Assembly (NCBI RefSeq): GCF_900013425.1
Contig: NZ_FBXK01000005.1
Coordinates: 1,488,001 to 1,552,000 of the forward strand
Length of the DNA stretch: 64,000 nucleotides
Direction of reading: 5' to 3'
Source of the DNA: Sphingobium sp. Z007
GTDB lineage: Bacteria; Pseudomonadota; Alphaproteobacteria; Sphingomonadales; Sphingomonadaceae
The notes under the pieces are model-generated. The model was given only the letters and a program-made list of their open reading frames with translations. It was not told the origin of the DNA and ran no database searches. Made by a program: the position numbers and the translations under genes. Shown here piece after piece: positions 50,826 through 60,207 of the stretch (position 1 is its first letter; each line of letters opens with the position of its first letter).

Positions 50826-52016
50826 CTATCCGCGTAGCACGGCGTCGACCACGCCCGCGCGCAACTCGGCGCGCACCGGATACGTGCTGGACGGCAGATG
50901 CTGCGTCATAAAAATGCCGATTAGTCGGTGGACCGGATCGATCCAGAAATAGGTCGAGAAGACGCCGCCCCAATAATATTCCTCGCTTTCCATGCCCATG
51001 GCGAAGCCGAGGCCAAAGCCGACGCCCTGATAGTCGGCTTCGCTGAACATCGCGCTGGACAGGCTGGACAGGTCGCCGCCGCCCGGCAACTGGTTGCTGC
51101 GCATCTGCGCCACCGTCTGCGCCGACAGCAGCCGCACGCCGTCCAGTTCCCCGCCGCGCAGCAACATGCTGGCAAAGCGGTGATAGTCCGCAACGCACGA
51201 CACCAAGCCGCCGCCGCCCGACAGGAAACGCCCCGTCCGCCGCCATCCGCTGCGCGCGCCCAGGTCGGCGATGGCCAGACCGCCATTTTCTTCCAGACGC
51301 CAGGCGTCGGTCATGCGGTGCGCCTTGGCATCGGGCAGGACGAAGGTCGTATCGACCATTTGCAGCGGATCGAAGATGCGGGTGCGGAACACCGTCTCCA
51401 GGTCCATGCCGGACAATCGCTCGACCGCCACGCCCAGAACGTCGGTCGACACCGAATAATTCCACCGATCGCCCGGCGAAAATTCCAGCGGCAGGGTGGC
51501 GAGGTCGGCAATGAACTGGTCGGATGTCCGCTTCTGCTGGAACTCGTCGAGGCCGAGCTTGCGATAGCGCGCGTCGATCGGCGTCTGGCGTTGCAGGCCG
51601 TAGGTCAGCCCGGACGTGTGGCGCAGCAGGTCGATCATCAGCATCGGCCGCTTGGGCCTGGCGCGATTGGCCTGTCCCACGCGCAGGTCGGCAAATTCGG
51701 GGATGATATCGGTGACGGGGGTATCGAGCGCGACCGCCCCTGCCTCCACCAGCATCATGAACGCGACCGAAGTGATCGGCTTGGTCATGGACGCAATGCG
51801 GAACAAGGCGTCTTGCCGCAGCGGTTCGCCGGTCGCCCGCGCCGCGCCGCGCGTGACGGCAACCAAGGGCTGTTCATCGCGCGACAGCAGCAATTGCATA
51901 TGCGGCAGCTTGCCGGTCGCCAGATAGGTCCGGTCCAGAAAGCCGACCAGCGCCTCCAGCCGGTCGGCGTCCATGCCCGCGGCCTGACACGCCGCCCTGT
52001 CTACACCGTCCGTCAT
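50826..52016 (-). CDS. serine hydrolase, class C beta-lactamase fold
   Basis: 396 residues from ATG 52016 (AAGAGG upstream); a long in-frame extension further upstream runs antisense to the sigma factor and is rejected. Catalytic S-x-x-K motif at 76-79 (IASMTKP), YSVSTDVLG with the second-site Tyr, and LPSSTYPVR near the end. Family members are esterases, D-amino-acid peptidases or lactonases; substrate cannot be told. No signal peptide visible. Divergent from the sigma factor gene. Confidence 0.85.
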   Translation of the reverse strand: MTDGVDRAACQAAGMDADRLEALVGFLDRTYLATGKLPHMQLLLSRDEQPLVAVTRGAARATGEPLRQDALFRIASMTKPITSVAFMMLVEAGAVALDTPVTDIIPEFADLRVGQANRARPKRPMLMIDLLRHTSGLTYGLQRQTPIDARYRKLGLDEFQQKRTSDQFIADLATLPLEFSPGDRWNYSVSTDVLGVAVERLSGMDLETVFRTRIFDPLQMVDTTFVLPDAKAHRMTDAWRLEENGGLAIADLGARSGWRRTGRFLSGGGGLVSCVADYHRFASMLLRGGELDGVRLLSAQTVAQMRSNQLPGGGDLSSLSSAMFSEADYQGVGFGLGFAMGMESEEYYWGGVFSTYFWIDPVHRLIGIFMTQHLPSSTYPVRAELRAGVVDAVLRG

Positions 52017-52148
52017 GCCGATCCTCTTGCCGTGCCGACCCGCGCTAACCCAACGGCACCGGCAGGTAAACAGCTTGGCCGTTGCCAAGACCCCACCCGC
52101 CCCTCTATGGCAACGCGCCAGACCCGCATACACTGGACCACCACAGGC

Positions 52149-52661
52149 ATGGCCACCGGCCTCTCCGCAATCTTCATGGCCAACCGCGCCGCCCTGCTCC
52201 GCTTTGTGCGCGCGCGCGGCGCGGGTGAGGATGCCGAGGATCTGTTGCAGGATATGTGGATGAAGCTGGAGGCCAAGGATCTTGGCCCAGTATCCGATCC
52301 GCTGCCCTATCTCTATCGCATGGCCAATAATTTGATGCTGGATCGCTATCGGTCCGCCACGCGGCGCGAGCGGCGCGAACAGGATTGGGCGGAGGGCGCA
52401 GGCGGCGTGATGGCCGACCCGACCGAGGATATCGCAGTGGACGACCGCATGGTCCTCAACGAACAACTGGACCAGGCCCGGGCCGTGCTACGCGACCTGG
52501 GGCCGCGGGTTGAAATGGTGTTCCGCCGCTTCCGTATCGAAGGGGTCGGCCAGCGGGTCATCGCCGACGAACTGGGGGTCAGCCTGACCACGGTCGAGAA
52601 GGACTTGCAAAAGGCCTATCGGGCGATGCTGACGCTCAAGCAGAAACTGGATACGGAATGA
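52149..52661 (+). CDS. ECF RNA polymerase sigma factor, FecI-like
   Basis: 170 residues from ATG 52149; ATG 52107 and 52176 are also in frame and none has a strong ribosome site. Region 2 near 20-85 (GEDAEDLLQDMWMKLEAKDL, YRMANNLMLDRYR) and region 4 near 105-160 (GQRVIADELGVSLTTVEKDL). Directs polymerase to a small regulon, here very likely the receptor operon downstream, and is held by the FecR-like protein encoded next. Confidence 0.88.
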   Translation: MATGLSAIFMANRAALLRFVRARGAGEDAEDLLQDMWMKLEAKDLGPVSDPLPYLYRMANNLMLDRYRSATRRERREQDWAEGAGGVMADPTEDIAVDDRMVLNEQLDQARAVLRDLGPRVEMVFRRFRIEGVGQRVIADELGVSLTTVEKDLQKAYRAMLTLKQKLDTE

Positions 52662-52716
52662 GCGGGCTGGCGGCGTCTGCTCTAGTACGGGGCACAAAAG
52701 AAACGGGGCTGGAGCC

Positions 52717-53661
52717 ATGATCAACGAGGAGGCGCTGGGCTGGGTCGTCCGCACGCGCGATCCCGACTTTGCCGGTTGGGACGCCTTCACCGCATGGCTG
52801 GAGGCTGACCCCGCGCATGCGTCGGCCTATGACGCACTGATGCTGGCGGACAGCGCGTTGGACAGCATCCTGCCGCCCGAACCTGTTGCCATGCCGGTTG
52901 CAGCCAACGATCCGGGCGTGCGCACGCGGCGTCCGCTGCGCTGGATCGGCGGCGGCGCGATTGCCGCCGCATTGGTCGCAACTGTCTCCATCGCTGTCCT
53001 CAATCGCAGCGACATCTACAGCGTCACCACACGCCCCGGCGAAACCCGCGTCATCGCGCTGGACGATGGCACCACCGTCGAACTGAACGGCGGCACGACC
53101 ATGCGCTTCGACCGGAAGGACGCGCGTTTCGCCGCGCTCGATACGGGCGAAGCCGCCTTCACCGTGCGCCATGACGGCACCAACCCGTTCCGCGTGACTG
53201 TGGGCGATACGGTGTTCGAGGATGCCGGGACCGTCTTCAACATCGTCCATACCGACGCTGCGACCCGCATCGGCGTGTCCGAAGGCAAGGTGATCTACAA
53301 TCCGCAGGCCGAAGCGATCGCCCTGCCCGCCGGTCGCGCGCTGGCGGAGGATGCGCAGGGCCTGCGCGTCATGGATGTCGCGCCCGCCGCCGTCGCCAGC
53401 TGGCGGCAGGGCCGGCTGGTCTATGCCAATGCCGCCGTGGGCGACATCAGCCAGGATATCGGCCGGTCGCTGGGCGTCACGCTGACCGCGACGCCGGGCG
53501 CGCGGGCGATGCGCTTTACCGGCACGATCCGGCTGGATCGCGATCCGGCGCTGTTCTTTGCGCAGGCGGCGCCGCTGATGGGGCTGACCGCCGTGCGTCA
53601 GGGCGACGGCTGGCTCTTGCAGGAAGGGCCGACGAAGGAAGGGAATGGGCCGCAGAGCTGA
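52717..53661 (+). CDS. FecR-family anti-sigma/signal transducer
   Basis: 314 residues. Cytoplasmic N-terminus with the FecR_N pattern (DFAGWDAFTAWLEADPAHAS, 18-37), one membrane helix at about 76-95 (WIGGGAIAAALVATVSIAVL), periplasmic FecR domain at about 105-200 (VIALDDGTTVELNGGTTMRF) and a C-terminal secretin/STN-binding-like part. Passes the signal from the loaded outer-membrane receptor to the sigma factor. ATG follows the sigma gene by 55 bases; overlaps the receptor gene by 17. Confidence 0.92.
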   Translation: MINEEALGWVVRTRDPDFAGWDAFTAWLEADPAHASAYDALMLADSALDSILPPEPVAMPVAANDPGVRTRRPLRWIGGGAIAAALVATVSIAVLNRSDIYSVTTRPGETRVIALDDGTTVELNGGTTMRFDRKDARFAALDTGEAAFTVRHDGTNPFRVTVGDTVFEDAGTVFNIVHTDAATRIGVSEGKVIYNPQAEAIALPAGRALAEDAQGLRVMDVAPAAVASWRQGRLVYANAAVGDISQDIGRSLGVTLTATPGARAMRFTGTIRLDRDPALFFAQAAPLMGLTAVRQGDGWLLQEGPTKEGNGPQS

Positions 53662-56101
53662 TAGCCTTTTCGTCACCGCCCCCGCAATCGCGATCGTCTT
53701 AGCGACGGCAACGCCCGCATCAGGGGCGGAAAGACAGGATATCAGCATCGCCCCCGGCAGGTTGGGCGAGGCGGCGATAGCGCTCGGCCGTCAAACCGGC
53801 GCCAGCATCGGCATGTCGGACCAGTCGCTCGCGGGCATCCGCACCCCCGCGATCCAGGGCCGGATGAGCGCGGAGACAGCGCTCAAGCAACTGCTCAACG
53901 GCAGCGGCGCGAAGGCGCAGCGGATCGGCGGCAATGGCTGGCGCATCGTGCGCGCCCGCGCCGCGCGCGCCGCGCGCGCCGCGCCAGCCGCCGCGCCCGC
54001 CCCGATCCAGGCCGCGCCGGTCGCCGAACAGCCCGCCGCGGAAATCATCGTCACCGCGTCCAAGCGCGACACGCCCTTGCCCCGCTATGCCGGCATGGTG
54101 GAAGCGCTGGACGGTGGCCTCTTCACCACGGCGGAGGCGGCGGGCGGCACCGCCACTTTGCTGGCGCGCGTTGCGAGCCTGAGTTCCACCCATGCCGGCG
54201 CGGGCCGCAACAAGCTGTTCATCCGCGCCATCGCGGATTCGGGCGTCGCCGGCCCGACCCAGGCGACCACCGGCCAATATCTGGGCGACATGCGCCTGAA
54301 CTATGCCGCGCCCGACCCCGACCTGAAGCTCTACGACGTCGGCCGGGTCGAGGTGCTGGAAGGGCCGCAGGGCACGCTCTATGGCGCAGGATCGCTGGGC
54401 GGCATCATCCGCGTCATGCCCAATGCGCCAAACCTAGCCGAATATGGCGGGCAGATGTCGGCCGGCCTGTCCGCCACCCAGCATGGCGATCCGGGTGGTG
54501 ACCTGTCCGCGACGCTCAATATCCCGATCGTGTCGGAGAAACTGGCGTTCCGCGTCGTCGGCTATGGCGTGCGCGACGGCGGCTATATCGACGACGTCGA
54601 TCGCGGCGAGGACGACGTCAACCGCACCCGCACCTATGGCGGCCGCGCCGCGCTGCGCTTCGCGCCGGACGCGGACTGGACCATCGACCTGAACGGCGTT
54701 TACCAGCATATCGACGGCGACGACGCCCAATATGCGACCCGATCGGTCGGCCGGCTGCAGCGCGCCTCCGCCGTCGCCCAGCCCTATTATTCCGACTATA
54801 TGCTGGCCAATCTGCGGATCGAGAAGCAATGGGACAGCCTGCGCTTCGTGTCGTCCACCGGCTATGTCCGCCATGTCCTGGCCGAAAGCTATGACGCGAC
54901 CCAGCCGGGCGGCCCGCCCGCTTTGTTCCGTCAGCGCAACAAGGTTGAAATCTTCTCGACCGAAAACCGGCTTGTGCGCGACCTGGACAATGGGCTGGGC
55001 TGGATATTGGGCGCATCCTATCTGCAAAGCACGTCCGACCTTAATCGATCGCTCACCTCCTTCGGCACCGCCGACATGCAGCCCGTCATCATTCCAGGCG
55101 TCGCGATGTTCGGGCGCGGCATGGCCGCGCCAGCGACTGGCGTGCGCAACATGGTCAAGGAAGCGACGCTGTTCGGCGAAGCCTCCTTCGAGCCGGTCAA
55201 GGGGCTGATCGCGACCTTTGGCGGCCGCCTGACCAACAGCCGCCTGTCGGGCGAGGCGCTCGATCCGGTCGCCGCCCTCTCCGACAGCGAACTGGCGCGG
55301 GCCGAAGCGCAGGCCGACCGCAGCGAAACGATCTTCCTGCCGTCCGCCTCGCTGCTGACGGATGCGATCCCCGACGTCACGCTCTATGCCCGTTTTCAGC
55401 AGGGCTTCCGCCCCGGTGGCCTGGCGGTCGACGACCAGCGGGTGCGCCGGTTCCAGAATGATCGCGTTTCCACCGTGGAGATCGGCGCGCGCAAGGGCAT
55501 GCCGGGCCGCGACGTCTTCGCTGCCAGCGCCAATATCGCTTACACCGACTGGCGCAACATCCAGGCCGACGTCACCGACCGCATCGGCCTGCCCACCACC
55601 GCCAATATCGGCGACGGCCGCATCTACACGGTCGAAGGGCGCATCGTCGTGCGGCCGACGCAAGCGATCACCCTGGACGGCAGCATGATCTATAATGACA
55701 GCCGCCTGACCCAGCCCAACGACTTCATTCGCGCGCTGTCCTATGACGGCCGTTCGCTGAGCCTGCCCAATGTCGCCAATCTGGGCGGCCGGATCGCCGT
55801 GGATTACAACGCGCGGCTGGGCGACGCCATGCGCTTCCACCTGTCCGGCTCGGCCCGCTATGTCGGCAAGTCGCGGCTGGGCGTCGGCCCGATCCTCGGT
55901 CAAACCCAGGGCGACTATGTCGACACCAGCCTGTCCGCCAGCCTGACGCGCGGTCCGATCCAATATTCGCTGTCGCTGACCAACCTGCTCGACAGCAACG
56001 GCAATCGCTTTTCATTGGGCACGCCGTTCGATCTGCGCACCGACTATTACACCCCGCTGCGTCCCCGCACGGTGCGCGTCGGCGTCGATTTCGCTTTCTG
56101 A
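53645..56101 (+). CDS. TonB-dependent receptor with STN signalling domain
   Basis: 818 residues. Signal peptide 1-28; STN domain about 33-101 (SIAPGRLGEAAIALGRQTGA), the part that contacts FecR; an Ala/Arg/Pro linker 102-131; TonB box EIIVTASK (133-140); plug about 145-290 (VEVLEGPQGTLYGAGSLGGI); 22-strand barrel to the end, finishing VRVGVDFAF with the terminal aromatic. With sigma factor and FecR it forms a cell-surface signalling system. The barrel resembles sphingomonad receptors for organic nutrients more than classical siderophore receptors; substrate unknown. Confidence 0.93.
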   Translation: MGRRADSLFVTAPAIAIVLATATPASGAERQDISIAPGRLGEAAIALGRQTGASIGMSDQSLAGIRTPAIQGRMSAETALKQLLNGSGAKAQRIGGNGWRIVRARAARAARAAPAAAPAPIQAAPVAEQPAAEIIVTASKRDTPLPRYAGMVEALDGGLFTTAEAAGGTATLLARVASLSSTHAGAGRNKLFIRAIADSGVAGPTQATTGQYLGDMRLNYAAPDPDLKLYDVGRVEVLEGPQGTLYGAGSLGGIIRVMPNAPNLAEYGGQMSAGLSATQHGDPGGDLSATLNIPIVSEKLAFRVVGYGVRDGGYIDDVDRGEDDVNRTRTYGGRAALRFAPDADWTIDLNGVYQHIDGDDAQYATRSVGRLQRASAVAQPYYSDYMLANLRIEKQWDSLRFVSSTGYVRHVLAESYDATQPGGPPALFRQRNKVEIFSTENRLVRDLDNGLGWILGASYLQSTSDLNRSLTSFGTADMQPVIIPGVAMFGRGMAAPATGVRNMVKEATLFGEASFEPVKGLIATFGGRLTNSRLSGEALDPVAALSDSELARAEAQADRSETIFLPSASLLTDAIPDVTLYARFQQGFRPGGLAVDDQRVRRFQNDRVSTVEIGARKGMPGRDVFAASANIAYTDWRNIQADVTDRIGLPTTANIGDGRIYTVEGRIVVRPTQAITLDGSMIYNDSRLTQPNDFIRALSYDGRSLSLPNVANLGGRIAVDYNARLGDAMRFHLSGSARYVGKSRLGVGPILGQTQGDYVDTSLSASLTRGPIQYSLSLTNLLDSNGNRFSLGTPFDLRTDYYTPLRPRTVRVGVDFAF
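53960..53985 (+). repeat. 9-base tandem repeat in the receptor linker
   Basis: GCCGCGCGC twice plus GCCGCGCC, encoding ARAARAARA between the STN domain and the TonB box. Copy-number slippage would add or remove three residues without a frameshift, changing linker length. Confidence 0.6.
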
Positions 56102-56198
56102 ACAACCATTCATCGCATTGCCTGACGGAAGCCACGGTCCGGCGTCGTCCCATGCGCACGCGCGCCTTTGATACAGCGCGATACGCAGAGGAGACATC

Positions 56199-59100
56199 AT
56201 GCGACATCTACTGGCCTGCACGGCGATCGCGCCTGTGCTTGTGGCCCTTACCGTGGCCAATGCCGCGGCCGAAACGACCATCGCCACCGCCACCACTGCG
56301 GCCGTCAAAACCTCCACCGTGGCCAACGGCGGACGGGACGACATCACCATCAGTTCGGCGGGATCGATCAAGCTGACCAGCGGCACGGCCGTCACGGTGG
56401 ACAGCAACAACAAGGTGTCGAACGCGGGCACCATCACCATCAACGACGCGAACAACGCCACCGGCATCCTGGTCGCGCCCGGCACCACCGGCAATATTAC
56501 CAACAGCGGCACCATCACGCTGACGGAAGACTATACCGCGACCGACACTGACAAGGATGGCGACATTGACGGCGCCTTCGCCAAGGGGTCGGGCAAGACC
56601 GCCATCTGGTTCCAGTCCGGCGCGGCCCATGTGGGCAATATCGACCATAGCGGCACGATCTCGATCGAGGGCAACCAGTCGGCGGGCATCCGTCTGGACG
56701 GCGCGCTGACCGGCAATCTGTCGACCAGTGGCACCACCAGCGTGATCGGCGACAACAGCTATGGCGTGGTCGCCAATGACGTGACCGGCAATGTGACGCT
56801 GCGCGGAACTACCTCCGTCCAGGGCGCCAACAGCATCGGCGCGGCGCTGCTGGGCGACGTTACCGGCGCGGTCAAGATTCAGGGCACGATCGTCAGCACA
56901 GGATATCGCAGCACGACCCGCCCCACTGATGTCACGAAGCTGGACGCGGACGATCTGCTGCAGGGCGGATCGGCTGTCGTAATCGCCGGCAATGTGACCG
57001 GCGGCATCATCTTCGACATCCCCCCAACGCTGGACAGCACCAAGCCCGACGTCGATGGCGACGGATTGACCGACAGTAGCGAAGGCACTGCCTCAGTCGC
57101 CACTTACGGATCGGCGGCGGCGGTCCAGATCGGCGCTGCCGACAGCGCCACGACCATCGGCGCAGTCGCAGCGGGCAATACCGGATATGGCCTGATCGTG
57201 AAGGGCGGCATCGCGGGCTACGGCATCTATGACGGCGTCGCCGCCAACGGCCTCGTCATCGGCGGCCTGGGTGGCAATGTATCGATCGCGAAAGGCGTGC
57301 AAGTCGCCGGCACGGTCGCGGCCGTCTCCTACGACAGTAACGCCACCGCCATGCGCCTGGGCGCAGGGGCCAGCGCAGAGACGATCGAGGTGAGCGGCAC
57401 GGTCGCGGCCAGCGGCTCGTCAAAGGATGGAACGTCGGCGCGTGGCCTGGTGATCGACGCAGGTGCGTCGGCGACCGCGATCAAGGTCAGCGGCACCGTG
57501 GATGCATCGGCCGCCAGCACGGAAAAGGGCGCGGCCATCGCGATCCTCGATTCGTCGGGCACGGTGTCCAGCCTGTCCAATACGGGCAAGATCAGCGCGT
57601 CCGGCGGCAAGACGGGATCGAATATCGCGATCGACCTGACCGCCAACAGCAGCGGCGTCACCTTGACCCAGGCAGCGGCCTCCGCCACCGCCACGGCCCC
57701 CAGCATCGTGGGCGACATCCGCCTGGGATCGGGCAATGACGCATTGACCGCGTCGGCCGGCACCATCACCGGAAACCTCAGCCTGGGCGCGGGCAATGAC
57801 AGTATCGCGCTGTCCGGTGCGTCCAGCCTGACCGGCAATATCGCCTTTGGCGCGGGCACGAGCAGCCTGGCGCTGACGGGCACGTCCCGCATCACCGGCG
57901 GGGTCGATTTCGGCGGCGGCGCAGGCACTGTGACGCTGGGCGGCACATCGACGCTGTCGGGCGCGCTCAGCAATGGCGGCAGCGTGGCCGTGGCGCTGGA
58001 CGGCGGCACGCTCAACGCCACCAATACCGGATCGGTGGCGCTCGCCTCACTCTCCGCGAGCGGCACGTCGACCATCGGCGTCACCATCGATGCCGCCACC
58101 GGCGCGAACACCGTCTATACCATCGCCGGCGCGGCCAGCTTCGCCAGCGGATCGATGGTGAAGGTCAACCTGACCGACGTCGGCGGATCGGCGGGGGACT
58201 ATGTCATCGTGCGCGCCGGATCGCTCAGCGGATCGCCGACCCTCGGCGCGACCACGCTGCTGCCCTATATCTTCAAGGGCAGCGTCGCGGGCAACAACAC
58301 GACGGGCACCGTAACCCTGTCGATCGCGGCGAAGACCGTGTCGGAACTGGGCCTGAGCGGATCGACCGCCAGCGCCTATTCGGCGATCTTCAACGCGCTG
58401 GACAATGACGCCGATGTCGCGGGCGCCTATCTGGCGATCAACGACGGGGCGACCCTGACCGGCAACCTGCGCCAGATGCTGCCCGACCATGCCGGCGGCA
58501 CCTTCGAAGCCGTCACGTCGGGATCGCGCGCCACCGCCCGCATCCTGTCCGACCCCAACGGCATCTACCGCACCAAGGACGGCCGCCTGGGCTTCTGGTT
58601 GCAACAGGTCGCCTTTGGCAGCGCCAAGAGCGTGGGCAGCACCGCCTCCTACGACATCAACGGATGGGGCGCGGGCGGCGGCCTGGAATATCTGAGCGAC
58701 ATCGGCGCGTTCGGCGGCTCCTTCGCCTATATCCATGGCAGCGACAGCGGCGGCGGTTCCAACAATACGGTGGATTCCGACCAGTTCGAGCTGGCGGCGC
58801 ACTGGCGCGGTCAATGGGGTCCGCTTCAAAGCTTCGCCCGCATCTCGGCCGCCCGCATCAAGTTCGACGGCACCCGCTATTTCGAAAGCGGCGATGTGGT
58901 CCGCACGGCGGACGGCAACTGGAACGGCACGCTGCTGTCCGGCACGGCGGGCGCGTCCTATCAATGGCAGATGGGCCGCTTCGCCCTGCGTCCGGCAGTC
59001 GGCATCGACTATTACCGGCTCAAGGAAAACGGCTATAGCGAAAGCGGCGGTGGCGATGCGTTCAACCTGACCGTTCTTGGCCGCACCAGTGACGAGTTGA

Positions 59101-59408
59101 CCGCCAACGGCACGGTGACCGCGGGCTACGACTTCGGCAGCCTGAACAAGGAAGATGGCTGGGTCCGGCTGGAACTGGAAGGCGGGCGTCGCCAGATCGT
59201 GGGCGGGTCGCTGGGCGACACCACCGCGTCCTTCAAGGATGGCGACCAGTTCACCCTGGTCGCCGAAGACCGCACCAACGGCTGGACTGGCCGGGCGCGC
59301 CTCTATGGCGGCACCGACACGTTCCGCGTGGGCGGCGAATTTGGCGCGGAGGAACAACAAAATCACGTCGCCATTTCATTTAGGGCGACGGTAAACTTCG
59401 TCCTGTGA
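56199..59408 (+). CDS. autotransporter outer-membrane protein
   Basis: 1069 residues. Signal peptide to about residue 24 (ALTVANAAA-E). Passenger about 25-780: short Gly/Ser/Thr/Asn repeats predicted as a beta-helix (AGTITINDANNATGI, SGTISIEGNQSAGIRLDG, GAGNDSIALSGASSLTGN). Two acidic DxDxDG inserts: DTDKDGDIDG (116-125) and DVDGDGLTDSSEG (about 285-297), likely calcium sites. C-terminal autotransporter barrel about 800-1069. Good ribosome site GAGGAGAC. Follows the receptor by 97 bases without a visible terminator, so it may belong to the same sigma-controlled unit. Adhesion or biofilm role is probable, not shown. Confidence 0.9.
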   Translation: MRHLLACTAIAPVLVALTVANAAAETTIATATTAAVKTSTVANGGRDDITISSAGSIKLTSGTAVTVDSNNKVSNAGTITINDANNATGILVAPGTTGNITNSGTITLTEDYTATDTDKDGDIDGAFAKGSGKTAIWFQSGAAHVGNIDHSGTISIEGNQSAGIRLDGALTGNLSTSGTTSVIGDNSYGVVANDVTGNVTLRGTTSVQGANSIGAALLGDVTGAVKIQGTIVSTGYRSTTRPTDVTKLDADDLLQGGSAVVIAGNVTGGIIFDIPPTLDSTKPDVDGDGLTDSSEGTASVATYGSAAAVQIGAADSATTIGAVAAGNTGYGLIVKGGIAGYGIYDGVAANGLVIGGLGGNVSIAKGVQVAGTVAAVSYDSNATAMRLGAGASAETIEVSGTVAASGSSKDGTSARGLVIDAGASATAIKVSGTVDASAASTEKGAAIAILDSSGTVSSLSNTGKISASGGKTGSNIAIDLTANSSGVTLTQAAASATATAPSIVGDIRLGSGNDALTASAGTITGNLSLGAGNDSIALSGASSLTGNIAFGAGTSSLALTGTSRITGGVDFGGGAGTVTLGGTSTLSGALSNGGSVAVALDGGTLNATNTGSVALASLSASGTSTIGVTIDAATGANTVYTIAGAASFASGSMVKVNLTDVGGSAGDYVIVRAGSLSGSPTLGATTLLPYIFKGSVAGNNTTGTVTLSIAAKTVSELGLSGSTASAYSAIFNALDNDADVAGAYLAINDGATLTGNLRQMLPDHAGGTFEAVTSGSRATARILSDPNGIYRTKDGRLGFWLQQVAFGSAKSVGSTASYDINGWGAGGGLEYLSDIGAFGGSFAYIHGSDSGGGSNNTVDSDQFELAAHWRGQWGPLQSFARISAARIKFDGTRYFESGDVVRTADGNWNGTLLSGTAGASYQWQMGRFALRPAVGIDYYRLKENGYSESGGGDAFNLTVLGRTSDELTANGTVTAGYDFGSLNKEDGWVRLELEGGRRQIVGGSLGDTTASFKDGDQFTLVAEDRTNGWTGRARLYGGTDTFRVGGEFGAEEQQNHVAISFRATVNFVL

Positions 59409-59508
59409 CGTCTTGAAGATGAAAGGACGGGCCACACCCCACAGACCCTCCCGGTCCGTCCCTTCCGCCCCGGCAACATACCCTCCCCAAGGGCGCCGGG
59501 CATAAAAG

Positions 59509-59549
59509 AGGGGCGTCGCTGGTCCCCCCGGCGGCGCCCCTTTCTTTTT
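59509..59549. terminator. strong bidirectional rho-independent terminator
   Basis: AGGGGCGTCGCTGG (59509-59522) pairs over 14 positions (two G-U) with CCGGCGGCGCCCCT (59528-59541), five-base loop, then TTTCTTTTT. On the other strand the stem is followed by CTTTTA. It ends both the autotransporter unit and the converging gene at 59551. Confidence 0.9.
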
Positions 59550-59550
59550 G

Positions 59551-60129
59551 TCAGGGCAGGTCTTGCCTGATCCGAACCAGAAGCTGGTTCAGCCCCTCTC
59601 TCATAATGTCGTTGGATGGCATTGCCTGGTCTTTGCCGACCTTGATTTTAAGGCGCACGGTGCGCGGTTCCATCGACAATGGCGGCCCGCCAGACCATTC
59701 GAAAACGAAATCCACATCGCCGGAAAGGGCTTGCCTGTCGCCGGTGCCAAACACACCCCATGATTTAGCGCATAATTTGACGTGCATCGCCTTGAAGCCG
59801 ATTTTCAGGCCATCGAGCCTATGGCCATCGGCGTCTTGTTCGAAAGCGACCTGTTGCGCCAACATTGTCAAATCTCGTTGGGATCGGACAAAATCCCTGC
59901 CACGCAATTTGCTGTGGGGCAGGCACATCAAACCGGCACGAACCGGGCCGACGACGGCTTCGAGTGGAAAGTCGATCGACGTGGCTATCGTACGGATATC
60001 GCTTCCCGCCAAACGCCGCGCAGCATCAGCCGGCGTCGAAGGGCGATCCGCCTTATCTTGGGTAGATCGCGCCTCGGACGCGTCCGAACTTATAGAGGCG
60101 ACAAGCGCCAGCCAAATAAGGAATGTCAT
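59551..60129 (-). CDS. hypothetical exported protein
   Basis: 192 residues from ATG 60129 (AAGAGGGGG four bases upstream). Signal peptide MTFLIWLALVASISSDASEA. Mature part not recognised: RRLAGSDIRTIATSIDFPLE, VGPVRAGLMCLPHSKLRGRD and a C-terminal amphiphilic region (VRLKIKVGKDQAMPSN). Pattern of small periplasmic or lipid-associated proteins of sphingomonads. Stands alone between the terminator and gatB. Confidence 0.65.
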   Translation of the reverse strand: MTFLIWLALVASISSDASEARSTQDKADRPSTPADAARRLAGSDIRTIATSIDFPLEAVVGPVRAGLMCLPHSKLRGRDFVRSQRDLTMLAQQVAFEQDADGHRLDGLKIGFKAMHVKLCAKSWGVFGTGDRQALSGDVDFVFEWSGGPPLSMEPRTVRLKIKVGKDQAMPSNDIMREGLNQLLVRIRQDLP

Positions 60130-60207
60130 AGCCCCCTCTTTCGGCAGCCATGAAAAACACTTGCCCTGTTTACTCAAGCCGAAATCAAAAGCGGCAAGGC
60201 CGAAATG

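Noticed and set aside
50928..52148. Long N-terminal extension of the sigma factor frame
   Set aside because: Runs antisense through the serine hydrolase; the sigma domains begin only after 52150.
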